A stretch of DNA of 39,013 nucleotides from Pseudomonadota bacterium (GTDB taxonomy: Bacteria > Desulfobacterota > Desulfovibrionia > Desulfovibrionales > Desulfomicrobiaceae). Positions 6,761-14,741 of this stretch are shown piece by piece. Each line of letters begins with the position of its first letter. The first letter of the stretch is position 1. The stretch is from the NCBI GenBank assembly GCA_023393525.1, contig JAEWKZ010000136.1:1-39013 (forward strand). The letters are read 5' to 3'. The position numbers and the translations under genes were made by a program. The notes beneath the pieces are model-generated. The model was not told the origin of the DNA. It did not search any database and was given only the letters and a program-made list of their open reading frames with translations.

Positions 6761-9196
6761 ATGAAAAACATCCCTGAACTCAAAGTCCGCCAGCTGAAAG
6801 TCGAACCGGACCCGCGAAAAGTCCTGCGCAGCGCAGACATCCGAGACAATGTGAACGCCGTGTGCCTGTTCCAGCCCCGCGCGCGCAAAGCGCTGGAACT
6901 GGGCCTTTCCATTCCGGGCCTGGAATACAACGTCTATGTCGCCGGCGAACCGGGGCTTGGCCGGACCTATCTGGTCGAAAACTTCCTTCTCCCCCAGGCC
7001 AAGAACGGCACGACGCCCCCGGACCTCGTCTACCTGAACAATTTCGACAACCCCGACAAGCCGATACTGGTCAGCCTCACGCCAGGGCAAGGCAAACTCC
7101 TCAAGGAAAATCTGCAACGCACGGTCAAACGCCTGCGCCGCGATCTGCCCCGACATTTCGAGCAGGCCAGCTACCTGCGCCTGCAGAACAAGCTGTTCAC
7201 CAAACTGGCCCTGGTTCGCGACGATCTCATGGACAAGATGGAGGAAGCCGCCCAGAAAAAAGGGTTCAGCCTGAACATCGACGACGCCGGAGCCGTCTCG
7301 CTGACGCCGCTGGTTGATGGCAAGGTGCTCTCGTCGGAAGATTTCGAACGCCTTGAATCGTCCCAGAAAAAAGTCATCAAGGACCAAAGCAGCGCCGTGC
7401 TGAACACCATCGCGGACCTTTCACGCCAGGTCAACAAAAGCGAGCAGGAGTTCCGGGCCAAGGAACTCCAGTTGGCCCAGGAACATGCGGCTGGCCTCGT
7501 GGACCGGTTGCTCATGCCCATCCACAAGAAATTTTCCGAAAACAAGGTTCTCAAAAAATATTTCGAATCCTTCAAGGAAGACGTCCTCGAAAACCTGCCC
7601 CACTACCAGGGTCGGCAGGAGCGCGAGCCGCGCAGCGGGCCGGAACAACAGGGCGAAGCCCTGCCCGACTCCTTTTTTCAGCGTTACGATGTCAATCTCT
7701 TCGTGGACAACTCCGAAGTGATCGGTGCGCCCGTGGTCAAGGAGATAAACCCCGGTTTCTTCAACCTTCTCGGGTGCGTTGAACGCGAAACCGAATGGGG
7801 CACCTACTACACGGATTTCTCCCTGATCAAGGCCGGGGCGGTGCATCGCGCCAACGGGGGCTTCCTCATCCTGCGCGTCGACGATCTCCTGAGCCATCCC
7901 ACCGCCTGGGAAGGCCTGCTGCGCTGCCTACGCACCAAGCAGTCGAGCCTGGACGACCCCACGGACCACTACGACCTGCTGCGCACCCGCACCATCAGTC
8001 CGGAACCGATCCCGCTGTCTCTCAAGGTCCTGCTCATCGGCGACGACGAGACCTACGAACTTCTCTACATGCATGACGAACGGTTTCGGAAGATATTCAA
8101 GCTCAAGGCGCACATCCAGGACACCGTGGAGCGCACCCCCGAGTCCATTACCGGATATGCCCAGGCCCTGGACCGGGCAGGCCGCGAAGCCGCCCTGCGC
8201 AGCTTCACCAAAGACGCCTACGCCGAACTCGTCAACTATTCTACCCGCATGGCCGAAGATCAGGAACGACTGTCCCTGCATTTCTCCCATCTGCGCGAAA
8301 TCATGATCGAGGCCAACGCGCTTGCCGCCGGCCAGGACAAGCGCAACATCGACGCGGGCATCGTCAAGCAGGCCCTGGACGAGCGCGAGTACAGGACCAA
8401 CCTGTACCAGGAGGAGTTCCTGCGCGAATACGACCGCAGATCCATCAAGGTCCGCACCCAGGGGCAGGGAGTCGGAGTGGCCAACGGCCTGTCCGTGACC
8501 CAGGTCGGAGATTACGTCATGGGCCTGCCCCATCAGATTTCCTGCACGGTCGGGGTCGGCCATGGCGGCATCATGGATCTGGAGCGCGAGGCCGAACTGG
8601 GCGGGCCGATCCACACCAAGGGCATGATGATCCTCAAGAGTTATTTCGTGAACCTTTTCGCACGCAACAAGCCGCTGGTGCTGACCGGTAGCCTGTGCTT
8701 CGAACAGAGCTACGCCCAGGTCGACGGGGACTCCGCGTCCGGAGCGGAATTGGCCGCCCTGCTTTCCGCCCTCTCCAACGTGCCGATCCGTCTCGATCTG
8801 GCCTTTACAGGCGCCATCTCGCAGTCAGGGGCCATCATGGCCGTGGGCGGAGTCACGCACAAGGTGGAGGGATTCTTCGAAGTCTGCCGCAGACGCGGCC
8901 TCACGGGCCGACAGGGCGTTCTTCTGCCCCGGGACAACATCGTGCACCTGGTGCTCAGGGACAACGTGCTGCAGGCCATCAAGGACGGGCAGTTCCATAT
9001 CCATCCAGTGAGCACCATCGAGGAGGCCATGGAGTTCCTGACCGGCAAAAAGGCGGGAGAGCGGCTGAAAGACGGACGTTTTTCCAGGAATTCCATCTAC
9101 GCGGCCGTGGACGAGAGGCTGACCGAACTGGCCGTGCTGGCTGAAAAAAAATGCGCCATGCCCCGACGCAAAGACGCAAAAAAAGCCGGATCCTGA
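6761..9196 (+). CDS. Lon-like ATP-dependent protease (AAA_32 + S16 protease domain)
   Basis: This 811-residue protein has an N-terminal AAA module with the P-loop AGEPGLGRT (about residues 61-69), a long helical insert (about 110-290), the Walker B-like stretch GGFLILRVDDLL (about 365-376), and a C-terminal Lon S16 domain. The catalytic dyad is Ser658 in DGDSASGA and Lys701 in THKVEGF, separated by 43 residues as in classical Lon. The P-loop Lys is replaced by Arg, a feature I recall for this subfamily. It lacks the Lon N domain and so is not classical LonA. The gene is monocistronic and its stop lies in the loop of a two-way terminator. Confidence 0.93.
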   Translation: MKNIPELKVRQLKVEPDPRKVLRSADIRDNVNAVCLFQPRARKALELGLSIPGLEYNVYVAGEPGLGRTYLVENFLLPQAKNGTTPPDLVYLNNFDNPDKPILVSLTPGQGKLLKENLQRTVKRLRRDLPRHFEQASYLRLQNKLFTKLALVRDDLMDKMEEAAQKKGFSLNIDDAGAVSLTPLVDGKVLSSEDFERLESSQKKVIKDQSSAVLNTIADLSRQVNKSEQEFRAKELQLAQEHAAGLVDRLLMPIHKKFSENKVLKKYFESFKEDVLENLPHYQGRQEREPRSGPEQQGEALPDSFFQRYDVNLFVDNSEVIGAPVVKEINPGFFNLLGCVERETEWGTYYTDFSLIKAGAVHRANGGFLILRVDDLLSHPTAWEGLLRCLRTKQSSLDDPTDHYDLLRTRTISPEPIPLSLKVLLIGDDETYELLYMHDERFRKIFKLKAHIQDTVERTPESITGYAQALDRAGREAALRSFTKDAYAELVNYSTRMAEDQERLSLHFSHLREIMIEANALAAGQDKRNIDAGIVKQALDEREYRTNLYQEEFLREYDRRSIKVRTQGQGVGVANGLSVTQVGDYVMGLPHQISCTVGVGHGGIMDLEREAELGGPIHTKGMMILKSYFVNLFARNKPLVLTGSLCFEQSYAQVDGDSASGAELAALLSALSNVPIRLDLAFTGAISQSGAIMAVGGVTHKVEGFFEVCRRRGLTGRQGVLLPRDNIVHLVLRDNVLQAIKDGQFHIHPVSTIEEAMEFLTGKKAGERLKDGRFSRNSIYAAVDERLTELAVLAEKKCAMPRRKDAKKAGS

Positions 9197-9216
9197 AAAG
9201 GGACCCGGCTTTTCCT
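9178..9216. terminator. Bidirectional terminator between convergent genes
   Basis: AAAAGCCGG (9181-9189) pairs with CCGGCTTTT (9205-9213), giving a U-run on both strands. The stop codon of the Lon-like gene sits in the loop, and the TolC-like gene ends at 9216 on the other strand. Confidence 0.85.
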
Positions 9217-10517
9217 CACTGCGGCAGAAGCTCGGGATTTTTTTTCCCCATGGCTCCGTACAGCCCGGCCACGGCCCGTCCGTAATCGGACAGGGCCTCG
9301 TTCAGCAGAGCCTCGCTCTGGGTCTGCTTGGCCTGGGCGTCGAGAACGTCCGTATTGGTGCCCACCTGGGCCTCGTATCTGGCCACGGCCATGCGGTAAC
9401 TCTCCTTGGCGGCGACAAGCCCCTGCCTGGCGGCGGCGATGCGCTTTTCGGCGGACCCGATCTGTAAAAAACTCTTCTTGACCTCGAACTCTGCCTCATT
9501 CTCAAGGTTGCGATATTCCTGCCCCAGGCGGCTCACGTTTTTCTCCGCCTGTTTTTCCCCGTAGTAGGTCTTGCCCCACTCGAAAAAGGTCCACTTCAAC
9601 CCGAGCTGGGCGTTCCACTGGCTGGGCGTGTGGTAATCGCCGCCATGCACCATCGGGTCCTCGCCCGCGCGGATATAGTTGAAATCGGCGCCAACCTGGG
9701 GATAGTACGGAACCGCCGCAAGATCCTTGTCCTTTTCGGCCAGCATGACGGCCTGTCGGGCGATGCGCAGGTCCGGGCGCTCGTCGGCCGCACGCTCCAG
9801 GCAATCCTGAAGAGTCAGGGAGAAGGGAAAGTAACGCAGCTCCCCGACGTACTCCACGTCCGCGTCCACGCTTTTGCCAAGCAGCGTGTTGAGTTGCGCC
9901 TTCACGGTGGCCTCGTTGTTGGTGGCGGCCAGCAGAAGCTGCTCCGCCGTGGCCACATCCACCTCGGCCTGCAGCATGTCGAGCTTGGGACGCAGTCCGA
10001 CCTCGTAAAAAGCGGTGTTGACCTTCAGTTGCGACCGCAACCGGACAAGGGAGTCCTCGGCGGAACGCACATTCTCCCGAGCCTGCAACAAGCGCAAAAA
10101 TGCGTCCTGAATGGCGACCACCAACTGTAGCTCGGCATTGTCAATCTGAGAGGCGACCTGCTCCTTCTGCAGGATGGCCTTCTCGTGACTGGTAAGCAGG
10201 TTGAAGCCCGTGAAAAGCGGCTGATGCACATTGAAGGCCAGCTCCCAGTTGTCAAGCGCGCCCGATGTTTGACCGAATGCCTGCGGGCGTTCATCAAGCC
10301 GGGTGTACCCGTACTGGGTGCTCATGGACGGTCCAAAGGCGGCCTTGGCCGACTTGACCGCATAATCGGAAGCCATAAGCGCTTCGCGCGCGGCCAGAAT
10401 CGAAGGATTGGCCTTGATTCCCATCTCCACGGCGTCCCGCATGGTCAACGTTTCTGTGGCCCATGCGGAAAAGGAAAACAGGGCAATCACGCATGCGCAG
10501 CACATCACTCTTTTCAT
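9216..10517 (-). CDS. TolC-family outer-membrane efflux protein
   Basis: The 433-residue product starts with a signal peptide (MKRVMCCACVIALFSFSAWA) and then has the two-fold helical repeat of the OEP family. Typical segments are ALMASDYAVKSAKAAFGPSM and QPLFTGFNLLTSHEKA in the first half, and ARYEAQVGTNTDVLDAQ in the second. It would form a trimeric outer-membrane and periplasmic channel for a tripartite pump or type I secretion system. The open frame runs 50 codons further upstream, but the ATG at 10517 begins the signal peptide and has GGAGC upstream. No partner pump genes are adjacent. Confidence 0.93.
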   Translation of the reverse strand: MKRVMCCACVIALFSFSAWATETLTMRDAVEMGIKANPSILAAREALMASDYAVKSAKAAFGPSMSTQYGYTRLDERPQAFGQTSGALDNWELAFNVHQPLFTGFNLLTSHEKAILQKEQVASQIDNAELQLVVAIQDAFLRLLQARENVRSAEDSLVRLRSQLKVNTAFYEVGLRPKLDMLQAEVDVATAEQLLLAATNNEATVKAQLNTLLGKSVDADVEYVGELRYFPFSLTLQDCLERAADERPDLRIARQAVMLAEKDKDLAAVPYYPQVGADFNYIRAGEDPMVHGGDYHTPSQWNAQLGLKWTFFEWGKTYYGEKQAEKNVSRLGQEYRNLENEAEFEVKKSFLQIGSAEKRIAAARQGLVAAKESYRMAVARYEAQVGTNTDVLDAQAKQTQSEALLNEALSDYGRAVAGLYGAMGKKNPELLPQ

Positions 10518-10695
10518 AAAAGCTCCGAAACCGGTTGATTGGGTTGTGGTGTCTGAAACGCCGTTCTCATACTCTCCCCTTCTGCAAAAGGCCACCCTGC
10601 GACGCTCGTCCCCGACTTGTGAAGAAAAGAACTTGAAGTCAAGAGGATTTTCGCCTATATTTTTCAATTAGTACACAATCAAGAGGAGGCACACC

Positions 10696-10794
10696 ATGTT
10701 TTCCGGACTCATACTCGCCCTGGGCCTTGGTTTCGTAGGACTGATCGTCTATTCCCTGAACAAGGAACACGGCCCCGACAAACACCACCACTAA
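10696..10794 (+). CDS. 32-residue small membrane protein
   Basis: A strong AGGAGG lies 7 bases before the ATG. The product has one hydrophobic helix (MFSGLILALGLGFVGLIVYS) followed by a polar tail ending DKHHH. It lies between the TolC-like gene and tRNA-Arg. I do not recognise the family; the good ribosome-binding site and clear topology argue for a real gene. It could bind a metal through its His tail or be a subunit of a membrane complex, but neither is shown. Confidence 0.65.
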   Translation: MFSGLILALGLGFVGLIVYSLNKEHGPDKHHH

Positions 10795-10803
10795 TCTCGC
10801 CTA

Positions 10804-10880
10804 CCGCCCTTAGCTCAGCTGGATAGAGTAGCGGACTTCGAATCCGTTGGCCGCATGTTCGAATCATGCAGGGCGGGCCA
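10804..10880 (+). tRNA. tRNA-Arg (anticodon TCG), integration site
   Basis: A 77-nt tRNA with acceptor stem CCGCCCT/AGGGCGG, anticodon loop CTTCGAA (TCG), T-loop TTCGAAT and encoded CCA. Its 3' 47 bases recur at 22908-22954, which marks it as the attachment site of the integrative element. The gene stays intact after integration because the element carries the matching 3' half. Confidence 0.96.
10834..10880 (+). repeat. attL core (47-bp direct repeat)
   Basis: The 3' half of tRNA-Arg from the anticodon stem to CCA is repeated at 22908-22954. The only difference is C at 10851 versus T at 22925. The intact tRNA lies on this side. Confidence 0.93.
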
Positions 10881-10888
10881 GGAATATC

Positions 10889-10924
10889 AAAGGCTTATGC
10901 GCTAAAATGCGGTAAGCCTTTTCC
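10889..10924 (+). terminator. Hairpin after tRNA-Arg, possible terminator
   Basis: AAGGCTTA (10890-10897) pairs with TAAGCCTT (10913-10920), followed by TTCCTGTTTTG. The T-run is interrupted. It lies inside the element and could end the tRNA transcript after integration. Confidence 0.5.
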
Positions 10925-10949
10925 TGTTTTGTTTGAACATCAAACCACT

Positions 10950-10972
10950 TTTGCCAGTTTTTTGCCACTTTT
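10950..10972 (+). repeat. Putative integrase arm-type site, left copy
   Basis: A 23-bp sequence, TTTGCCAG followed by six T and then GCCACTTTT, is repeated exactly at 22771-22793. Both copies lie just inside the element ends (70 and 115 bp from the cores) in the same orientation, and each contains two TTTGCCA half-units. That is the expected layout for the arm sites of a tyrosine integrase. Confidence 0.7.
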
Positions 10973-11089
10973 GCAAGCGGCTTGCCCTATTCCGCCCCAT
11001 CCAAGACAAAAGATTCCCGCGCCCTTTGTTGCTAATTTCCTTCCCTTGCACCCATGGCTTTGCTATAGCTCTTCCGAAAGGAGGAATCC

Positions 11090-11581
11090 ATGAAAAAGCT
11101 ACTGGCAGGGATCGTTACAACCGCCCTTCTATTCTGGTGCGGCGCTGCGCAAGCATATTCTGCTTTCTTCAGATATGAAGAGGGCAAGCGGATTGATTAT
11201 TCTACGGGCAACTTAAATGGGGAAGAGACAGCCGACAAATTGCCCAAAAACACCCTCCTTCACATATCCACTAATCCAGACGGGAAAACCGCCAAAATCA
11301 GCATCACATACGGGAAGAACGAAAACCCATACCAACAAGATCTTGAATGGACGGCTTACGTCATAAAATATTCTGAAGATATGATTTCGCTAATGGCTAT
11401 TTTTGGGGATGAAAGCAACAAAATCGAACAATATGTGATTTATCCCAAGCATGGCAATGGATTCATTTTAACACATTCCGCTTTTTTAGGTGACCCACTC
11501 GCAAAGGTTTTAAGTGCCAATGATAGTACATTCCCGTACGGAACCGCCATGCTATTTAGAATCAAGCAGTTTAAAGAATAA
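11090..11581 (+). CDS. Exported protein of unknown function (cargo)
   Basis: The 163-residue product has a Sec signal peptide (MKKLLAGIVTTALLFWCGAA, cleavage after AQA near residue 22). The mature part is soluble and looks rich in beta strands, with segments such as HISTNPDGKTAKISITYGKN and VIYPKHGNGFILTHSAF. A very strong AAGGAGG precedes the ATG. It is the first of six consecutive plus-strand genes for exported proteins and opposes the replication and integration genes. I do not recognise the family. Confidence 0.8.
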   Translation: MKKLLAGIVTTALLFWCGAAQAYSAFFRYEEGKRIDYSTGNLNGEETADKLPKNTLLHISTNPDGKTAKISITYGKNENPYQQDLEWTAYVIKYSEDMISLMAIFGDESNKIEQYVIYPKHGNGFILTHSAFLGDPLAKVLSANDSTFPYGTAMLFRIKQFKE

Positions 11582-11623
11582 ATACACAGAACAAATAATA
11601 CTTTCTATTCAAGAGGTAACGTT

Positions 11624-11995
11624 ATGTTTCGACTGGTAGCGTTGATAATACTTATTTTTTCTTTTTCTTCAAATGCTCTGGCAGACCGCACGGGAAATGA
11701 CTTGCTCCGTGGATGTAATGCAATAATTGCAGAAATAGAAAAGAAAGAAATTTCTACAAATGACATGATCGTATCAATATTTTGGACAGGATATATAGCC
11801 GGGTACATTGATAACAGCGTGTTATATGAAACAATTACTAAAAGTGGGGCATATTGTATTCCAGAACAAGGAGTCGAAAACGGACAAGCTGCAATGATAA
11901 TAGCTAATTACCTAAAAAATCACCCCAACGAACTACATGAAAGTGCTAGAGTATGCATTTTCCTGGCACTTGCAGACGCATTTAAATGCAAGTAA
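11624..11995 (+). CDS. Exported protein resembling the Rap1a/Tai immunity family
   Basis: The 123-residue product has a signal peptide (MFRLVALIILIFSFSSNALA). The mature part begins TGNDLLRGC, has FWTGYIAGYID, then YCIPEQGVENGQAAMIIANY and a Cys-containing end, AFKCK. These are the landmarks I know from the Rap1a/Tai family of periplasmic immunity proteins, small helical disulfide-bonded proteins that neutralise type VI secreted amidases. No toxin gene is next to it, so orphan immunity or a different periplasmic role are both possible. The ribosome-binding site AGAGGT is good. Confidence 0.7.
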   Translation: MFRLVALIILIFSFSSNALADRTGNDLLRGCNAIIAEIEKKEISTNDMIVSIFWTGYIAGYIDNSVLYETITKSGAYCIPEQGVENGQAAMIIANYLKNHPNELHESARVCIFLALADAFKCK

Positions 11996-12004
11996 ATTTT
12001 AGCA

Positions 12005-12211
12005 ATGAATATCTATAATATTATCATAATAATCTCGCTTATCGCCACCCCCGGTTGCACATGGCAAGACACGGCCAAGTTCACGGCCAACGCTGCCGTG
12101 TATAGCGCCATGATCTGCACGGGCAACGCGGGCGACTGGAACATGAACGCGGATTTTGCGGGCCAAGCTGCTGGGGACTTCGCGGACCTAGCTTTCAACT
12201 GCACGGATTAG
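12005..12211 (+). CDS. Small putative lipoprotein (cargo)
   Basis: The 68-residue product has a hydrophobic N terminus and a lipobox-like ATPGC, giving a mature lipoprotein of about 50 residues with two further Cys residues. There is no clear Shine-Dalgarno, but it starts 9 bases after the previous gene, so coupled translation is possible. Base composition is GC-richer in its second half than its neighbours. Family unknown. Confidence 0.6.
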   Translation: MNIYNIIIIISLIATPGCTWQDTAKFTANAAVYSAMICTGNAGDWNMNADFAGQAAGDFADLAFNCTD

Positions 12212-12290
12212 CGCCTGGCCAGAGCACGCTTTCCACGCAGCGGGAATCCAGCTTTCATAATACACCGCGAATACTATTATGGGGCACACA

Positions 12291-12572
12291 ATGATAAGGT
12301 CGTACATAATCCCATTCACTATCGCTTCTTCTCTCATTTTGCCAGGATGTCTAAAAGATGAATGGGAGGGATTCGTATATCCAAACAAGAATAACCTCTC
12401 TGAACACGTCAACATCGGAACTTTCGAATCGCTTGAAGAGTGCCGCGCATCTGCAATAACTGTGCTGAATAAAATTAGCTCATCCTCATTTGGCGATTAC
12501 GAGTGCGGTCTGAACTGCAACTCAAAGAGCGGTATGGACGGCATTAAAATCTGCGAGGAAACATCCCGATGA
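12291..12572 (+). CDS. Small putative lipoprotein with conserved Cys residues (cargo)
   Basis: The product (93 residues from the ATG at 12291) has a signal with lipobox ILPGC. The mature part contains WEGFVYPNKNNLSEHV, FESLEECRASAI and YECGLNCNSKSG, giving four or more Cys residues likely to form disulfides in the periplasm. An earlier in-frame ATG at 12279 is possible, but GGGG lies better before 12291. Similar small lipoproteins with the YECGLNC signature occur in other proteobacteria as far as I recall. Its stop overlaps the next start by 4 bases (ATGA). Confidence 0.72.
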   Translation: MIRSYIIPFTIASSLILPGCLKDEWEGFVYPNKNNLSEHVNIGTFESLEECRASAITVLNKISSSSFGDYECGLNCNSKSGMDGIKICEETSR

Positions 12573-12991
12573 AGACCATCAGATACTTCATATTTCCTAT
12601 CATGTTGATTGTTTCTCTCTGTAATATCAACACAGCGTTCGCGGGCGAGATCGGCTATATGTGCACAGTGAACACTGAACTTCATCTAGCAAATGACGGT
12701 TCGTTATCATCATATCCCAATCCACTGGCCTTAGATGGACAATTTGCCGTTGATCGCAAAACAGGCACGCTTATTGAAAATGGCCCGTCTTTCTTTGTAA
12801 GCGCGAACTCGATAATAAATGTTCTATCGCACGGCAATTCAGAGAGTTACTTTGTTGCCACCTACGCACTTCCAGCCACAGATAATGGTATTTTTTACAC
12901 CGTTCTTCGCATCCAAGAGTTTGCAGATGGAAAGAAAAAACCATTTCTTATGTCATCTGGAGGGTCTGTTTATGCTGGGACATGCGACTAG
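12569..12991 (+). CDS. Exported protein of unknown function (cargo)
   Basis: The 140-residue product has a signal peptide (MKTIRYFIFPIMLIVSLCNI, cleavage near AFA residue 25). The mature part begins GEIGYMCTVNTELHL and ends GSVYAGTCD, so two Cys residues at its ends could pair. The start overlaps the preceding lipoprotein stop in ATGA, which indicates translational coupling and a shared job. Family not recognised. Confidence 0.75.
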   Translation: MKTIRYFIFPIMLIVSLCNINTAFAGEIGYMCTVNTELHLANDGSLSSYPNPLALDGQFAVDRKTGTLIENGPSFFVSANSIINVLSHGNSESYFVATYALPATDNGIFYTVLRIQEFADGKKKPFLMSSGGSVYAGTCD

Positions 12992-13061
12992 CTGACAATA
13001 TTAATGATTAGAAATTTTACAGCCGTATGCATACCGGCATCTTACAAAAGGGGAGATTATC

Positions 13062-13472
13062 ATGAAGCGCTTTTTGTTTATATTCATATTTTTGATCCCA
13101 ATCGCCGCATTTGCCGAACCAATTATAGTTTTTGAAGGCCAACCTACTGTTAAAATTCTTAATGAAGGCGAAGCATCCGGGACTTTCGAAAAACTTGCCC
13201 CTCCAAAAGCGGCAAATTTGAAATGCGCTATTAGCAAGATTGGCGACGAATATTTCTGGACTTCACGCAATTATACGCCATTATTCCTAATTGATAGCGG
13301 TGGATTTTTTACGTTTATTGCGATGAGTGGTTCTGGATATATTAGAGTTATCAAAGGTGACTTTAAACAAGCTGCATCACAGATTAGCGAAACAGAAAAA
13401 GATTTTGACTATGTAGAACACCTCGTATTAGGCCTACGCAGCGTCACTTACTATGGGACCAGAGCCGACTAG
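13062..13472 (+). CDS. Exported protein of unknown function (cargo)
   Basis: The 136-residue product has a signal peptide (MKRFLFIFIFLIPIAAFA). The mature domain includes IIVFEGQPTVKILNEGEASG and a Tyr/Phe-rich core (DEYFWTSRNYTPLFLI, GGFFTFIAMSGSGYIRVI). GGGGAGA precedes the ATG. It is the last of the six exported cargo genes and borders the repeat-rich non-coding block. Family not recognised. Confidence 0.78.
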   Translation: MKRFLFIFIFLIPIAAFAEPIIVFEGQPTVKILNEGEASGTFEKLAPPKAANLKCAISKIGDEYFWTSRNYTPLFLIDSGGFFTFIAMSGSGYIRVIKGDFKQAASQISETEKDFDYVEHLVLGLRSVTYYGTRAD

Positions 13473-13617
13473 CAGAACAGCTTACACTCCGGAAATAGCC
13501 ATCATTTCGGCTGGGAAAACCAGCCTGGCCTGGATTCAAGCATATGAATTTTAGGAGTTGAGCGCATATAATTTCCTGACCGTAGCCACCGCCCCAATTT
13601 TGGTGCGGACAATGCCG

Positions 13618-14145
13618 CCTTTTAAGGTGTCACCAGGTTGTTACCCGCCGCCGTCCTTTAAGGTGTAAGTAGGTTGTAAGCTCCAGCCCCTTTTAGGTGT
13701 CAGTAGGTTGTAAGCACGCCAAGTGATACTTCTACTATCAGCCCGCCTCTAAATGTCACTTCCACTATTGGCAGAATCTCGCGCGTGCGCGCGCGTACTG
13801 GTCAGCTAGGGCTTTGTCGTTGCCTGGCCATCACCCTTTTAGACGTCACAAGATGCACGTCATCGCGCGCGTTTTGGACGGTCAGACTCCTTTTAGCTGT
13901 CAACTTTGTTACTCTACCAGCACCACCTCGCGTGCGCGTACTGTTCGGCGATGTCCCTCGCGCGCGTAGTCGTCACGCAGTTCCTTGCTTCCCGGGCACA
14001 AGTTTTCCCTAGTAGCGCACCATTACGCGTGCGCGCGTGCGCGTACTGTTCTCCGCCCCAAGATCACCCCGAGATCCGTAGCCGATCAACGCGTGCGCGC
14101 GTACTGGTTTGCAGGTTGTTTTTTAGGTGTCAGATATGTGTTATT
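13618..14145 (+). repeat. Degenerate TTTTAGGTGTCA direct repeats
   Basis: Three strong 26-27 bp copies share CCTTT(T)A(A)GGTGT near the left and AGGTTGT near the right, at 13618-13644, 13655-13681 and 13689-13715. Weaker copies start at 13746, 13834, 13887 and 14119, each keeping a TTTTAG..GTCA or close variant. All are in one orientation, as in plasmid iterons. Spacing is 34-37 bp for the first three and irregular after that. Confidence 0.8.
13781..14106 (+). repeat. CGCGTGCGCGCGTACTG repeats, Z-DNA-prone
   Basis: Four copies end in CGTACTG: 13781-13800, 13929-13943, 14026-14048 and 14090-14106. Two weaker GCGCGCG variants lie near 13864 and 13959. Each copy is a strictly alternating pyrimidine-purine tract of 13 to 22 bases up to the TAC, the composition that favours left-handed Z-DNA. 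They alternate with the TTTTAGGTGTCA family. Confidence 0.8.
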
Positions 14146-14704
14146 TCCGACCGTCCTTTCGTTGGTCGTCGTGCAGGTCGTCAAAAGGGGGTTGTCTCAA
14201 AAAGGCATGAGCTAGCTAGCGTGTTTTCGGCAAAAAGGACCACTCCCGCGTCACGGTTACACAGGGAAAAGGTTCACCTGGTCAGCACCTCTATGCCGGT
14301 CAGAAAATACGCAGGGGTTCGTCGTGAAAGTCCCGTCCATGCCGGGTTTGTGGGAATGAGTTTTCTTACTCCCCGTCACCTGTATTTTACCTGTATTTTC
14401 AGGCAAACGAGGTGCATCTCCATGGGCCGTTTTTCTGTCCAGAAACTATCCGCGTTTCGGTCTGGAAACTCCGTCCTGTTTGGGTTCAAGCGTTTGAGTT
14501 TTTGGACAATAGGCGCACCGAATTTCCGGACCGGCACCAGCTCGGAGTTTTTGCACACAGATGCGCGATTTTTCACTCCGGAAACTCCGTCCGGTTCGCC
14601 TGGTAGCCCGCGCCATGAAAGGGAATCGTCATTTGAATTTCAGGAGTAACGCCACCGCTGTTTTTGGTGCATAAACTCGGACCACCAGGTGCAGGTCGTC
14701 GGGC

Positions 14705-14732
14705 GCAAAAAAGCCCGGACTGGCCGGGCTCG
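14705..14732 (-). terminator. Terminator after the small lipoprotein gene
   Basis: On the reverse strand AGCCCGG/CCGGGCT with a 5-base loop is followed by TTTTTTGCGCC. It lies 10 bases after the stop of the gene at 14742-15005. The same flank (GGCGCAAAAAAGCCCGG) recurs at the terminator at 15105. Confidence 0.88.
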
Positions 14733-14741
14733 GGATTGCCG

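Larger units (their letters stand above)
13473..14704. other. 1.2-kb non-coding, repeat-rich block (candidate replication origin or regulatory region)
   Basis: I see no credible gene here; long open frames exist but lack ribosome-binding sites and cross repeats. The block contains three families of repeats: TTTTAGGTGTCA-type elements (13618-14145), CGCGTGCGCGCGTACTG-type blocks (13781-14106), and GGAAACTCCGTCC at 14464-14476 and 14580-14592. It separates the exported cargo genes (plus) from the replication and integration genes (minus). An iteron-type origin for the element's primase-helicase is the most natural guess. Confidence 0.6.

Noticed and set aside
13509..13525. GGCTGG/CCAGCC hairpin after the cargo genes as terminator
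   Set aside because: It has no T-run and lies 37 bases after the last stop.
13618..13715. CRISPR array
   Set aside because: The three best repeats are degenerate, the gaps of 7-10 bases are too short to be spacers, and there are no cas genes.
13785..14649. Long plus-strand open frames (75 to 247 residues) in the repeat block
   Set aside because: They lack ribosome-binding sites, cross several repeat families, and have Arg/Ser/Cys-rich compositions typical of GC-rich non-coding DNA.
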